From assembly GCA_963921425.1 (NCBI GenBank), contig OY992834.1, positions 24,131,923-24,195,922 on the forward strand: DNA of 64,000 bases, written 5' to 3'. The stretch is from Dryas octopetala. Its lineage: Eukaryota; Streptophyta; Magnoliopsida; Rosales; Rosaceae. Shown in pieces: positions 12,701 to 20,679 of this stretch. The position numbers were made by a program, and so were the translations under genes. Below the pieces are notes generated by a model that saw nothing but the letters and a program-made list of their open reading frames with translations, did not search any database and was not told where the DNA came from. Position 1 is the first letter of the stretch. Each line of letters begins with the position of its first letter.

Positions 12701-13390
12701 AAAATTAGTGCATCTAGAAAAAAAATTAGTGCATCTGAAAAAAAAAAAAAAAAAGGCCAATGCATCTGTAAAATACAATAAATGCATATTCGAAAATTAG
12801 TGCATTTGTAAATATATAACAAGTGCATAAGCGAAAGGAGAGTGCTAAAGTGCCCTAATTGTGCCATAGTGACATGGCATTGCCAAATTAGTTTTTATTT
12901 TTGACACATCAGTTTTTATAAAAATTATTTTAACCTTACTTAAAATCTTTCAAAACTTAAATTACAAAAAAAAATAAAAAAAAAAAAATAATTATTTCCA
13001 AATTTAAAGAACCCAACGTGATCTCTTAAAAAAAAAATTAGCTCCAATTTTAGGAACCCTAAAAATCCAGATATTTCTCCTTTACCGAAACAATAAAAAA
13101 TCTAAGGCAATATAGAGATTGACTAGAATATTCCACATACCCAAATTCAGTATGTGAATGCTGAGGATTTTTACCTGGATATGGTATTCCACATACCCAA
13201 ATTCATACAAGTGATGATCAATCTCTATGAACTTGTTGGCAAGCAACAATACCGATCATCAGAATGAGTTTGAAAGAGCCGACACCATAATTGTTTCACT
13301 CGTTTTGGGTACTAAGTATACTGAAGAAAATTAAACAGTAGACTATAAAAGCTTTGAACATTATACTTCCTCTACTTTCCTGTTGCCTCA
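9704..13390. repeat. repeat copy 1, left part
   Basis: Starting at TGAATCAACATG this stretch is the same sequence as 54663 onward, in the same orientation, roughly 90-95 % identical by eye. It continues after the Copia element at 18061-18105. It contains a PIF/Harbinger transposase remnant (9994-10470) and otherwise AT-rich sequence without an open gene. That sequence includes a region near 12680-12850 of repeated 'agtgcatctg' motifs separated by A-runs. Outer borders are unknown: the left side is hidden by the Tat insertion, and the right side stops at 18105 against unrelated sequence. Confidence 0.9.
9994..10470 (-). pseudogene. PIF/Harbinger transposase, C-terminal remnant (copy 1)
   Basis: Minus-strand reading gives YSKWAILIE, then FAKYQQSYRKDIERSFRIL and an acidic stretch DEQPENEADELDDD. 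The basic tail HDRLKQDLVKHLRMRQ follows. The order tyrosine-x-lysine-tryptophan, FAK-Q-YRKD-ER-F, acidic linker and HDRL-QDL-H is that of the C-terminal third of plant Harbinger (ALP1/HARBI1-like, DDE_Tnp_4) transposases. A stop interrupts the line in the 'ILRAR' region and the acidic part continues in another frame, so it is dead. The N-terminal catalytic part is not seen. Confidence 0.65.
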
Positions 13391-13680
13391 TGTTGGACGA
13401 GGAATTAAAACTAAGAAACAAAACAAGAGATTACTGCAGAAAAATTATGCAGAGAACACAAAGGTTTGAGTTGCTACAGCAGAGCTCTTGAGTGTTTGAT
13501 TAAATTGGCTTACTGATCATTACAGCTAATACAAATATAAAAACATATAGCTCTAGAGATTTCTTTCCTAGAAAGCTGAAAAGACTTTGCCTAGGAACTC
13601 TAAAGATGAGCCATGCTTTGTCTGCACCAGCTTACTTGACTGCTGCCATAAATATAAATGTTTCAAAAATAATTCCAACA
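13391..13680 (-). repeat. 3' LTR of the Copia element
   Basis: Begins TGTTGGACGAGG and ends AATTCCAACA on the plus strand; nearly identical to 17757-18060. Confidence 0.95.
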
Positions 13681-13689
13681 CTCCCCCTT
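13681..13689 (-). promoter_or_regulatory. polypurine tract of the Copia element
   Basis: AAGGGGGAG on the minus strand, directly next to the 3' LTR, is the second-strand primer. Confidence 0.9.
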
Positions 13690-13758
13690 AATGCACTTTC
13701 TTCACAACTCCAATGAGCTCTCTAAGATAACAAAATCTTTCTCTGGGAAGTGGCTTGG

Positions 13759-14157
13759 TCAGTACATCAGCAAGTTGTTCCTCTGTCCTGCAATACACAA
13801 GTTGAATCTCCCCTTTCTCAATTTCATCTTTAATGAAATGGTATTTGAGATCAATGTGCTTGGTACGATCATGATTGACTGGATTTTTTGCAATGGCAGT
13901 GGCAACATGGTTCCTTCTTCTTGTTTTTCTCCAATGTCATCAAGAATTCTTCGAAGCCACATGGCTTGTGATGTTGCTTTGGCAGCCGCAATATATTCTA
14001 CTTTTGCAGATGATTGGGCTACAACTTTCTGCTTCTTTGAAACCCAAGTACAAATCCCTGAGCCAAGAGAAAAAACATAAGCTGAAGTGCTTTTTAAATC
14101 ATCAAGGCAGCCACCCCAACCACTGTCAGTGTAACTTGTACAGAATTCCATAATCAA
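13759..14157 (-). CDS. Copia RNase H
   Basis: SYTDSGWGGCLDDLKSTSAY and VAQSSAKVEYIAAAKATSQA are the usual RNase H motifs at the C-terminus of plant Copia polyproteins. The segment ends close to the polypurine tract. Confidence 0.85.
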   Translation of the reverse strand: MIMEFCTSYTDSGWGGCLDDLKSTSAYVFSLGSGICTWVSKKQKVVAQSSAKVEYIAAAKATSQAMWLRRILDDIGEKQEEGTMLPLPLQKIQSIMIVPSTLISNTISLKMKLRKGRFNLCIAGQRNNLLMY

Positions 14158-15040
14158 GTGTGCCTTGCAAGTATCTCAAAACCCTTTTTGCAGCTCCATA
14201 ATGAATTAGACTTGGCTCTTGCAAATATCTTGAAAGTAAACTTGCGGCAAACATGATGTCTGGTCTGGAAGCAGTAAGATACAAAAGGCTTCCAATCAAA
14301 CTTCTATAGTGTGCAGCATTTGCCTTCTTTGCACCATCATTTTTCTTCAATTTTTCATTTACCACTAGAGGAGTAGCCACTGACTTGCATTCGAGCATAT
14401 TGAACTTCTTAAGAATATTTTCTGCATATTTCTTTTGAGAAATGAAAATCCCAGATTCTGATTGAAGAACTTCAATTCCCAAAAAATAGTGCAACAAACC
14501 CAAGTCACTCATCTCATAGGTGCACATCATATCTTTCTTAAACTGCTGGATCATAATTTCATCATTGCCAGTGAAGATTAAATCATCAACATACACCGAA
14601 ACAATGAGAATAGAATCTCCCTTCAAGACATAAAGTGTAGGCTCACTTGGACTTTTCTGAAAGCCTGTCTTAGCAAAGTACTTGTCAATTTCAGCATACC
14701 AAGTGTGGGGTGCTTGTTTCAACCCATAAAGAGCCTTGTTCAGCTTGTAGACTTTATCTTCTCCCCCTTTAACTAGAAAGCCTTGAGGCTGCTCTACATA
14801 CACTTCTTCTTTTAAAACTCCGTTTAGAAACGTTGACTTGACATCAAGCTGATACACTAACCATTTCTTTTGAGCAGCAAGAGCAATCAAGGTTCTTATA
14901 GTTTCAAGCCTTGCAACTGGTGCAAAAGTTTCTGTAAAATCAACCCCTGGCTGTTGAGAGAAACCTCTAGCCACCAGCCTTGCTTTGTGCTTTTGAATGC
15001 TTCCATCTTGATTGAACTTTGTCTTGAAAATCCATTTCAC
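14126..15040 (-). CDS. Copia reverse transcriptase
   Basis: Begins MKWIFKTKFNQDGS and continues with KARLVARGFSQQPGVDFTET, LDVKSTFLNG and LKQAPHTWY. The catalytic YVDDLIFTG lies near 14590, and SRPDIMFAASLLSRY leads into RNase H. Clear plant Copia RT. Confidence 0.9.
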   Translation of the reverse strand: MKWIFKTKFNQDGSIQKHKARLVARGFSQQPGVDFTETFAPVARLETIRTLIALAAQKKWLVYQLDVKSTFLNGVLKEEVYVEQPQGFLVKGGEDKVYKLNKALYGLKQAPHTWYAEIDKYFAKTGFQKSPSEPTLYVLKGDSILIVSVYVDDLIFTGNDEIMIQQFKKDMMCTYEMSDLGLLHYFLGIEVLQSESGIFISQKKYAENILKKFNMLECKSVATPLVVNEKLKKNDGAKKANAAHYRSLIGSLLYLTASRPDIMFAASLLSRYLQEPSLIHYGAAKRVLRYLQGTLDYGILYKLH

Positions 15041-15322
15041 CCCAATGACTTCTCGATCTTTTGGAGGCTTAACAAGCTACCAAGTATGGTTCTTTTCAAT
15101 CATCTTTATCTCTTCTTTCATTGCTTTCACCCAAACTTCTTGATTTTGAGCTTCCTCAAATCTTGCTGGTTCTATACCAGAAAAATTGCAGCTTTCAAAT
15201 ACGTCACTCAACCTTCGGGTTTTTAATGGAGGACTTTCGAGTGAAGAAAAACTTGGGGAGGAACCATCTCCACTTGAATTGCTTGTTGTAAGTGTTGGTG
15301 AATGAGGAATAGCTTCTTCTTC

Positions 15323-16909
15323 TTACTCTTCTTGAAGTTTTCTTTGATCTTGAACAACAACATATGGCATCTCCTGCACTTTATTTTCACCCCAATTCCA
15401 GCCAGCCTTTTCATTAAAAATAACATCTCTGCTCACAATCAACTTCTTAGTTTCAACATTATAAATTCTGTATCCTTTTGTGTTGGGGCTGTAGCCAACA
15501 AAGATGCATTTTTGGCTTTTCTCATCAAACTTAGTTCTTTTTTCAGCAGGAATATGAGCATAACAAATGCAACCAAAAATTTTTAAATGACTTACTGAGG
15601 GCTTGAATCCACTCCAAGCTTCAAATGGAGTCTTGTTCTTCACAGCTTTAGTTGGGCATCGATTGAGGATGTAGACAGCTGTATGTACAGCTTCTGCCCA
15701 AAAACTCTTAAGTAAGCCCTTCTCAGACATCATTGAGGTTGCCATCTCCACAACTGTTCGATTCTTTCTCTCTGCAATCCCATTTTGTTGGGGACTATAT
15801 CCTGCTGTCAATTGCTTCCAAATGCCTTCATCTTTGCAAAAACTTTCAAATTCTTGAGAAGTATATTCTCCTCCTCTATCACTTCGAATAACTTTAATAG
15901 CACAGCCACTTTGCTTTTCTACAAATGCCTTGAATATTTTGAAAACCAGAAAAGTCTCTGATTTTTCTTTCAAAAAATAGACCCAGGCCATCCTCGAATA
16001 ATCATCAATAAAAGTGAGAAAGTACCTGTGTTGATTCAAGGAGGGAGTTCGCATTTGGCCACAAATATCAGTGTGCACAAGCTCCAACGGTGCTTTGGCT
16101 CTCCATGTGCTTTGTCTTGGAAATGGAATTCGGTGCTGCTTGCCCATAATACACCCTTCACAAGCATCAAATGATGTTTCAATTTTAGGCAGCCCATTCA
16201 CCATGCTCTTATGTTGCAATAGCTTCAGCCCTTGAAAATTTAAATGGCAAAATCTCTTATGCCACAACCAAGTATCTTGAATAACATCAGCCTTCAATGC
16301 AACCATTTGCTTATAATGAAATTCAATGGGAAAATTTCTATTTTTCTCCATTTTAACTGAAGCAATGACCATATTTTTTGATTTTTTATCATAAATGGTG
16401 CAGCCACCATCTTCAAACATAAGTCTGTAGCCATTTTCCACAAGCTTTCCAACACTAAGCAAGTTCTGACTTAGTTCAGGAACTAGTAAAACATCATTAA
16501 TATGCTTCACTCCCTTCTTGGTTTTGACAGCAATAATTCCTTTACCTTTCGCATACACAACAGCTCCATTACCAAGCTTTATCTTAGGAGTAATTGCAGT
16601 ATCCACATCAAGAAATATTTTTTCATTTCCTGACATGTGATTGCTGCAGCCACTGTCAAGGTACCAAATGCTTTCTTTTTCTTCGAGAGCTGATTGACAA
16701 GCATAGAATAGGTTCTCATCTTCATCATCATCATCTTTACTTTCAGAAAAATTTGCTTGGTTAGTGGCCTTGAATCTGCAATCTTTTTCAACATGCCCAA
16801 ATTTCTTACAATAATTGCATTTGGGTTTTCCACGATGCCAACAGCTAGCAGTAGAGTGATTTGGTTTATTGCAAATTTTGCAAGGAGGTTTATTGTCATC
16901 AGAAGTCAT
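15323..16909 (-). CDS. Copia zinc knuckle, protease and integrase
   Basis: Starts with CKICNKPNHSTASCW and a CCHC knuckle (CNYCKKFGHVEKDC). The aspartic protease motif WYLDSGCSNHMSG follows near 16660. Integrase shows its HHCC zinc region (WHKRFCHLNFQGL, CEGCIMGKQ) and catalytic core (ELVHTDICGQM, FIDDYSRMAWVYFL, RSDRGGEYTS). Processing and integration functions of the element. Confidence 0.9.
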   Translation of the reverse strand: MTSDDNKPPCKICNKPNHSTASCWHRGKPKCNYCKKFGHVEKDCRFKATNQANFSESKDDDDEDENLFYACQSALEEKESIWYLDSGCSNHMSGNEKIFLDVDTAITPKIKLGNGAVVYAKGKGIIAVKTKKGVKHINDVLLVPELSQNLLSVGKLVENGYRLMFEDGGCTIYDKKSKNMVIASVKMEKNRNFPIEFHYKQMVALKADVIQDTWLWHKRFCHLNFQGLKLLQHKSMVNGLPKIETSFDACEGCIMGKQHRIPFPRQSTWRAKAPLELVHTDICGQMRTPSLNQHRYFLTFIDDYSRMAWVYFLKEKSETFLVFKIFKAFVEKQSGCAIKVIRSDRGGEYTSQEFESFCKDEGIWKQLTAGYSPQQNGIAERKNRTVVEMATSMMSEKGLLKSFWAEAVHTAVYILNRCPTKAVKNKTPFEAWSGFKPSVSHLKIFGCICYAHIPAEKRTKFDEKSQKCIFVGYSPNTKGYRIYNVETKKLIVSRDVIFNEKAGWNWGENKVQEMPYVVVQDQRKLQEE

Positions 16910-17694
16910 ACCTCTGTCATTTTTAGTTTCTTCTTTTTTGCTGGAGTCTCCCTTCTTCCATCTTCTTTGATCTCCAAACCGTTGGTTACCTTTTGGATTT
17001 CCTTTCTTGTAGAACTTCTGTGGCTTAAAAGTGAGCTTGGTTTGGAAAGACTTTCAACAGCTTGATCATTTCGTCTCAGTCTTCTCTGCTCATGAGACTT
17101 TAGAGAACCCATCAGTTGTTCAACTGATAAAGTGGTGATGTCCTTGGATTCTTCTATTGCAGCAACAATGGGGTCATACTTTTCAGGCAAGCTGATCAGT
17201 ATTTTCTCAACTACCTTCTGGTCTGAGACTGCTTCTCCAAGTGTTTTTATTTGATTGACAACTTCATTTACTCTTGATGAGTAATCTTTGATGCATTCAG
17301 ATTCACTCATCTTGAGATTTTCGAATTCTCTGCGCAAAGTTTGAAGCCTTATAGTTCTTGACTTGGCATCTCCCTGAAACTCTAGTTCTAAGATCTCCCA
17401 AGCTTCCTTTGCTGTCTGAGCTGTTGTAATTCTTGGAAAAATGTTTGAGGTGACTCCGTTCTGTATTTTTGAGAGAGCTTTAGCATCAGTCATCATATCT
17501 GCTTCATACCTTTCTCTTTGTTGCTGTGTAAGTTCGGCTTCATTTGCTGGTTCATTAAAGCCTTTGTCAACAATACTCCAAAGTCCTTCTGACCGAAGCA
17601 AAGTCCTCATTTTTACTCTCCAAAAATCATAGTTTTCTCCTCCAAAGATGGGAAGAAAAGAGTATGAAACTGATCCACCTTCCTTTGAAGACAT
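16906..17694 (-). CDS. Copia gag
   Basis: Begins MSSKEGGSVSYSFLPIFGGE and continues NYDFWRVKMRTLL, the start typical of plant Copia gag (UBN2-type domain). Then come the KAL-I-V-IFPRI and SRTIRLQTLRREFENLKM patterns and SLPEKYDPIVAAIE. It forms the virus-like particle in the cytoplasm. The zinc knuckle lies at the start of the next segment (16830-16880). Confidence 0.85.
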   Translation of the reverse strand: MSSKEGGSVSYSFLPIFGGENYDFWRVKMRTLLRSEGLWSIVDKGFNEPANEAELTQQQRERYEADMMTDAKALSKIQNGVTSNIFPRITTAQTAKEAWEILELEFQGDAKSRTIRLQTLRREFENLKMSESECIKDYSSRVNEVVNQIKTLGEAVSDQKVVEKILISLPEKYDPIVAAIEESKDITTLSVEQLMGSLKSHEQRRLRRNDQAVESLSKPSSLLSHRSSTRKEIQKVTNGLEIKEDGRRETPAKKKKLKMTEV

Positions 17695-17741
17695 CTCCTC
17701 TGATGCAGTTTGTTATCCGCCCAGTATGATTGAAAGAACCT

Positions 17742-17753
17742 GCTCTGATACCA
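17742..17753 (-). promoter_or_regulatory. primer binding site, initiator tRNA-Met
   Basis: TGGTATCAGAGC on the minus strand, three bases from the LTR, is the standard primer site of plant Copia elements, complementary to the 3' end of initiator tRNA-Met. Confidence 0.95.
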
Positions 17754-17756
17754 ATT

Positions 17757-18060
17757 TGTTGGATGAGGAATGAAACTAAGAAACAAAACAAGAGATTACT
17801 GCAGAAAAATTATGCAGAGAACACAAAGGTTTGAGTTGCTACAGCAGAGCTCTTGAGTGTTTGATTAAATTGGCTTACTGATCATTACAGCTAATACAAA
17901 TATAAAAGCATATAGCTCTAGAGATTTCTTTCCTAGAAAGCTGAAAAGACTTTGCCTAGGAACTCTAAAGATGAGCCATGCTTTGTCTGCACCAGCTTAA
18001 TTGACTGCTGCCATAAATATAAATGTTTCAAAAAGTCACTAAAGTGCATTAATTCCAACA
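17757..18060 (-). repeat. 5' LTR of the Copia element
   Basis: Begins TGTTGGATGAGG and ends AATTCCAACA. It has an extra stretch of about 14 bases near its outer end relative to the other LTR. The primer site lies immediately inside it. Confidence 0.95.
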
Positions 18061-18105
18061 CCTCCATCCATATGGACCAATAGTATCTACAGTACAACAT
18101 TTGTT
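18061..18105. repeat. repeat copy 1, right end
   Basis: The stretch from CCTCCATCCATATGG to ACAACATTTGTT continues the repeat after the Copia element and matches copy 2 up to 59177. Beyond this point the two copies are unrelated. Confidence 0.85.
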
Positions 18106-18170
18106 AGTATATATTCTTCTTCTATTGTTTTGTCTCTAGTGGGTGATCTATTTTCACACTTTGTCTCTAG

Positions 18171-18450
18171 GAAGAGGCATCCATGGGCTGATCCAAAAAT
18201 TGTCAAGGTGATCTTATTTTACTACCTTTGAACATGTTTCTTTTTCTTTTTTCTTTGGTCAAACCTTTGAACTCTTTCTTTTTTTATCAAGTAATTGCTA
18301 AATAATTTGCTTACTGCATTGTGTCTGCCATGCATTTTTAGGTGACAACAATCCATTTATGCAAAATTTCATGAATTACTTGGTGAAAGGACTGTAGCAG
18401 ATGATGAAAATGCTCCTAAAAAGAAAAAAGAGTCTGCTGCTCAAGTAGAG
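18171..18450 (+). pseudogene. glutamine-tRNA ligase fragment
   Basis: Two exon-like pieces with GT-AG borders. The first, 18171-18207, reads KRHPWADPKIVK. The second, 18342-18450, ends FHELLGERTVADDENAPKKK with lysines and AAQVE. This matches my memory of the N-terminal, non-specific RNA-binding region of plant cytosolic glutaminyl-tRNA synthetase (PWADPK-VK, Y-LLGERT-ADDEKP, lysine-rich linker). The start of the second piece is out of frame with the rest and no catalytic domain follows. It is a broken DNA copy that kept an intron, not a gene and not a retrocopy. Confidence 0.6.
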
Positions 18451-18504
18451 GTTAGCATTTTTTGTAATGTATTATTGGTCCTGAAACCTACCACAGATGG
18501 CTGA

Positions 18505-18508
<4 letters not shown>

Positions 18509-18568
<60 letters not shown>
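18509..18568. repeat. (CT)n microsatellite
   Basis: About 30 uninterrupted CT units between the two captured gene fragments. Confidence 0.95.
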
Positions 18569-18573
<5 letters not shown>

Positions 18574-18917
18574 CCCTTGTCCCCTCCCCCTCTCTATGCA
18601 TGAAATCAGATTACTTTTAAATCTTTAGCATTCGCTGGAAATGTGATTGGTGTTGGGTCATGTACTTAAAATGTGACTGTAAACTGTTTCAAATTATTGC
18701 CTTGATGCACATTGTGCTTATACGACATCAACTCAACTAAAATAACTTTTAGCAAGTTACTGAAGTCTTTTTCCTCCCTCATTTTTCCATGCTAAATGTG
18801 ACATATTTACAAGAGATAAGAGAGTTGTACGTTTCTTCATGCATAGAGCTCATATAAATGCATCTAGATTGCACAGCTGATGGAAGGCTTTCTAACTATG
18901 ATTACTACTTAAAATAG

Positions 18918-19719
18918 GAAGAAAGAGCGTCAGCTATTTCACTAGCAAGCAAGATGGTTGAGTCATTGAAGTTTCTGCCTGCCCAGGTAGTTTTCCTTCA
19001 ACTGTAAATGCTATAGTTACCCTGATGTAATTAATTGTCCTTATTACTTTGTTACTTACTGATGATATAATTTTTCCTTTTAAATTTCTAGGCTTGTATC
19101 TAAGAAGGAAATGAACCAATTCAGTTCTATTCAATCTTCCAAAGCATAATTGTTCTGAAGGTTTGTGGATTCTAAGATAGCATAAAAAAATTGGAAAAAA
19201 AAAATTAAGAAACAAACTTTCTTTATTTAACATTTATACATAATTGCATGTTTTCAAATGACCAAAAAATAGACTATATGAAATCTATCAGGGTGGTCCA
19301 AGTGATGGATACAAAAATTATGTTGCGGAGAAAGAAGTTGCAGATGAGACATATCAAGAAGATGGTGTTGCATTATTTCGTGTCCAAGGAACGGGGCCTG
19401 ATAATATGCAAGCAATACAAGTCGAAGCAGTAAGCTACCTTTTTTTTTTGCAATGTTATACTTGTAGACTATTGTGTTGTTTTGTGTCTGCGCCCACACA
19501 CATATACTTGTCCTGTATATGGCAATATTATACTTGTTAACATTCACCCCTTTCTGATTTCACTGTTTTTTCCTTAATCCTTTCCATCAGGTTACATCAT
19601 CTTTGAATTCCTCCTACTCTTACATATTACATAGTGTTTCAACTGTCTTTACATGGTCTGGAAGCTTTACAACCCCAGATGACCAGGAACTTGTTTAGAA
19701 GCAGCTGGATCTGATAAAG
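18918..19719 (+). pseudogene. villin (gelsolin-family) gene fragment
   Basis: Four consecutive exon-like pieces with mostly correct GT-AG borders. 18918-18986 reads EERASAISLASKMVESLKFL. 19092-19160 contains EGNEPIQFYSIFQS. 19292-19429 contains GGPSDGYKNYVAEKE and FRVQGTGPDNMQAIQVE. 19591-19719 contains SSLNSSYSYILHSVSTVFTW and DDQELV...LDLIK. In order they match the fourth and fifth gelsolin domains of plant villin, closest in memory to villin-4. Villins bind, bundle and cap actin. Two in-frame stops (in place of the tyrosine of ARIYEGNE and after DDQELV) show it is dead. It sits in the same orientation as the tRNA-ligase fragment and probably came in with it. Confidence 0.8.
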
Positions 19720-19849
19720 GTCTGACATGTTCTATGTTTTCTTTTAGTTATAAAAAGTTGTATAGAAGATAGAGCCTTCTATGTGAGTTCTTTATTTGTA
19801 CATATGAGTTCTTTTTCGGAAGGTCTTGAAAGACTTGTATTGGATGTTG

Positions 19850-20603
19850 GAATTAATGGTAATGGAATAGATTGAGATTGCACTAATTTCAGGCTTGGAT
19901 GTCAATTTATATCTTTTATATCAGGATTGTAGTACAAATTGGATAACAACAGTTATATTATAGTATAAATTTCATACCAGTTTATGTTAAAAAACAGAAA
20001 TATAAAATAGCATGCACATCAGTTTACCAAAAACAACCAATATCAAAGTAACATTACAATATCAATAAATATAAAAAACCTATGTCCAACAATGTCTTTT
20101 ATATCAGTTATAGATCAAATACATATGTTTTAAATACATTCAAATATCTATTTATAGAAAAAATCCGATATGTAACATAGCAAGTAGATCAGTTCTGGGA
20201 GCATAAAATGATATCTAAGATAATTTACATATCAAAAATCACATAAAATACGATGTAGAAAGCATAAAAAAATACATTTAATGAGTTTACCATATCGATA
20301 AATATAAGAAAACTGATGTCTAAATCATAATTTAGATCATTTTCATAGTAATTAACGATGTGTTTTCTATCTTTAATATCAGTTTCAGAATCTTAATTCA
20401 CCAGAAAATTGGAGAACTGATATCTAAAGGACCCATTGGACATCAGAATTTAAACAAAAAAGATGTCTAACCTCATTATAGATATCAGTATAAAACTGAT
20501 ATCTTAAGTAGGTACATTAGATATCGCATGCCTAGACATCGCCCGAAAACATGAAAAGACATAAGTTATTCACTGATATATAAGGGGGGTATTTGTTGTA
20601 AAT
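19850..20603. mobile_element. CACTA-like terminal region
   Basis: AT-rich sequence with repeated short inverted motifs of the type GATATCAGT...ACTGATATC and GACATCAG...GATGTCTA (for example 20420-20520). It ends AAGGGGGGTATTTGTTGT at 20584-20602. Read in reverse that end is ACAACAAATACCCCCCTT, which resembles the CACTACAACAAATACCCCC ends I recall for plant CACTA elements. The last four bases of a CACTA end are not preserved. Left end not found; the element may have carried the gene fragments at 18171-19719. Confidence 0.4.
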
Positions 20604-20679
20604 TATACAAAGGTTCTACTCTCTTCAAACTTTAACATGAAAGATTTAAGAGTAGCATATATGATTCTTGGTATAAGAA

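Larger units (their letters stand above)
13391..18060 (-). mobile_element. Ty1/Copia LTR retrotransposon, nearly whole, a few breaks
   Basis: A complete minus-strand element of 4670 bp: 290-304 bp LTRs with TGTTGGA...TCCAACA ends, initiator-methionine-tRNA primer site, polypurine tract, gag, protease, integrase, reverse transcriptase and RNase H. Integrase precedes reverse transcriptase, which defines Copia. It is flanked by cctca (13386-13390) and cctcc (18061-18065), a 5-bp target duplication with one mismatch. The uninterrupted site survives in repeat copy 2 near 59135. The LTRs differ at about four positions plus one short insertion, so the insertion is young, probably of the order of a million years. 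There are about three breaks in the coding part. Confidence 0.95.
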
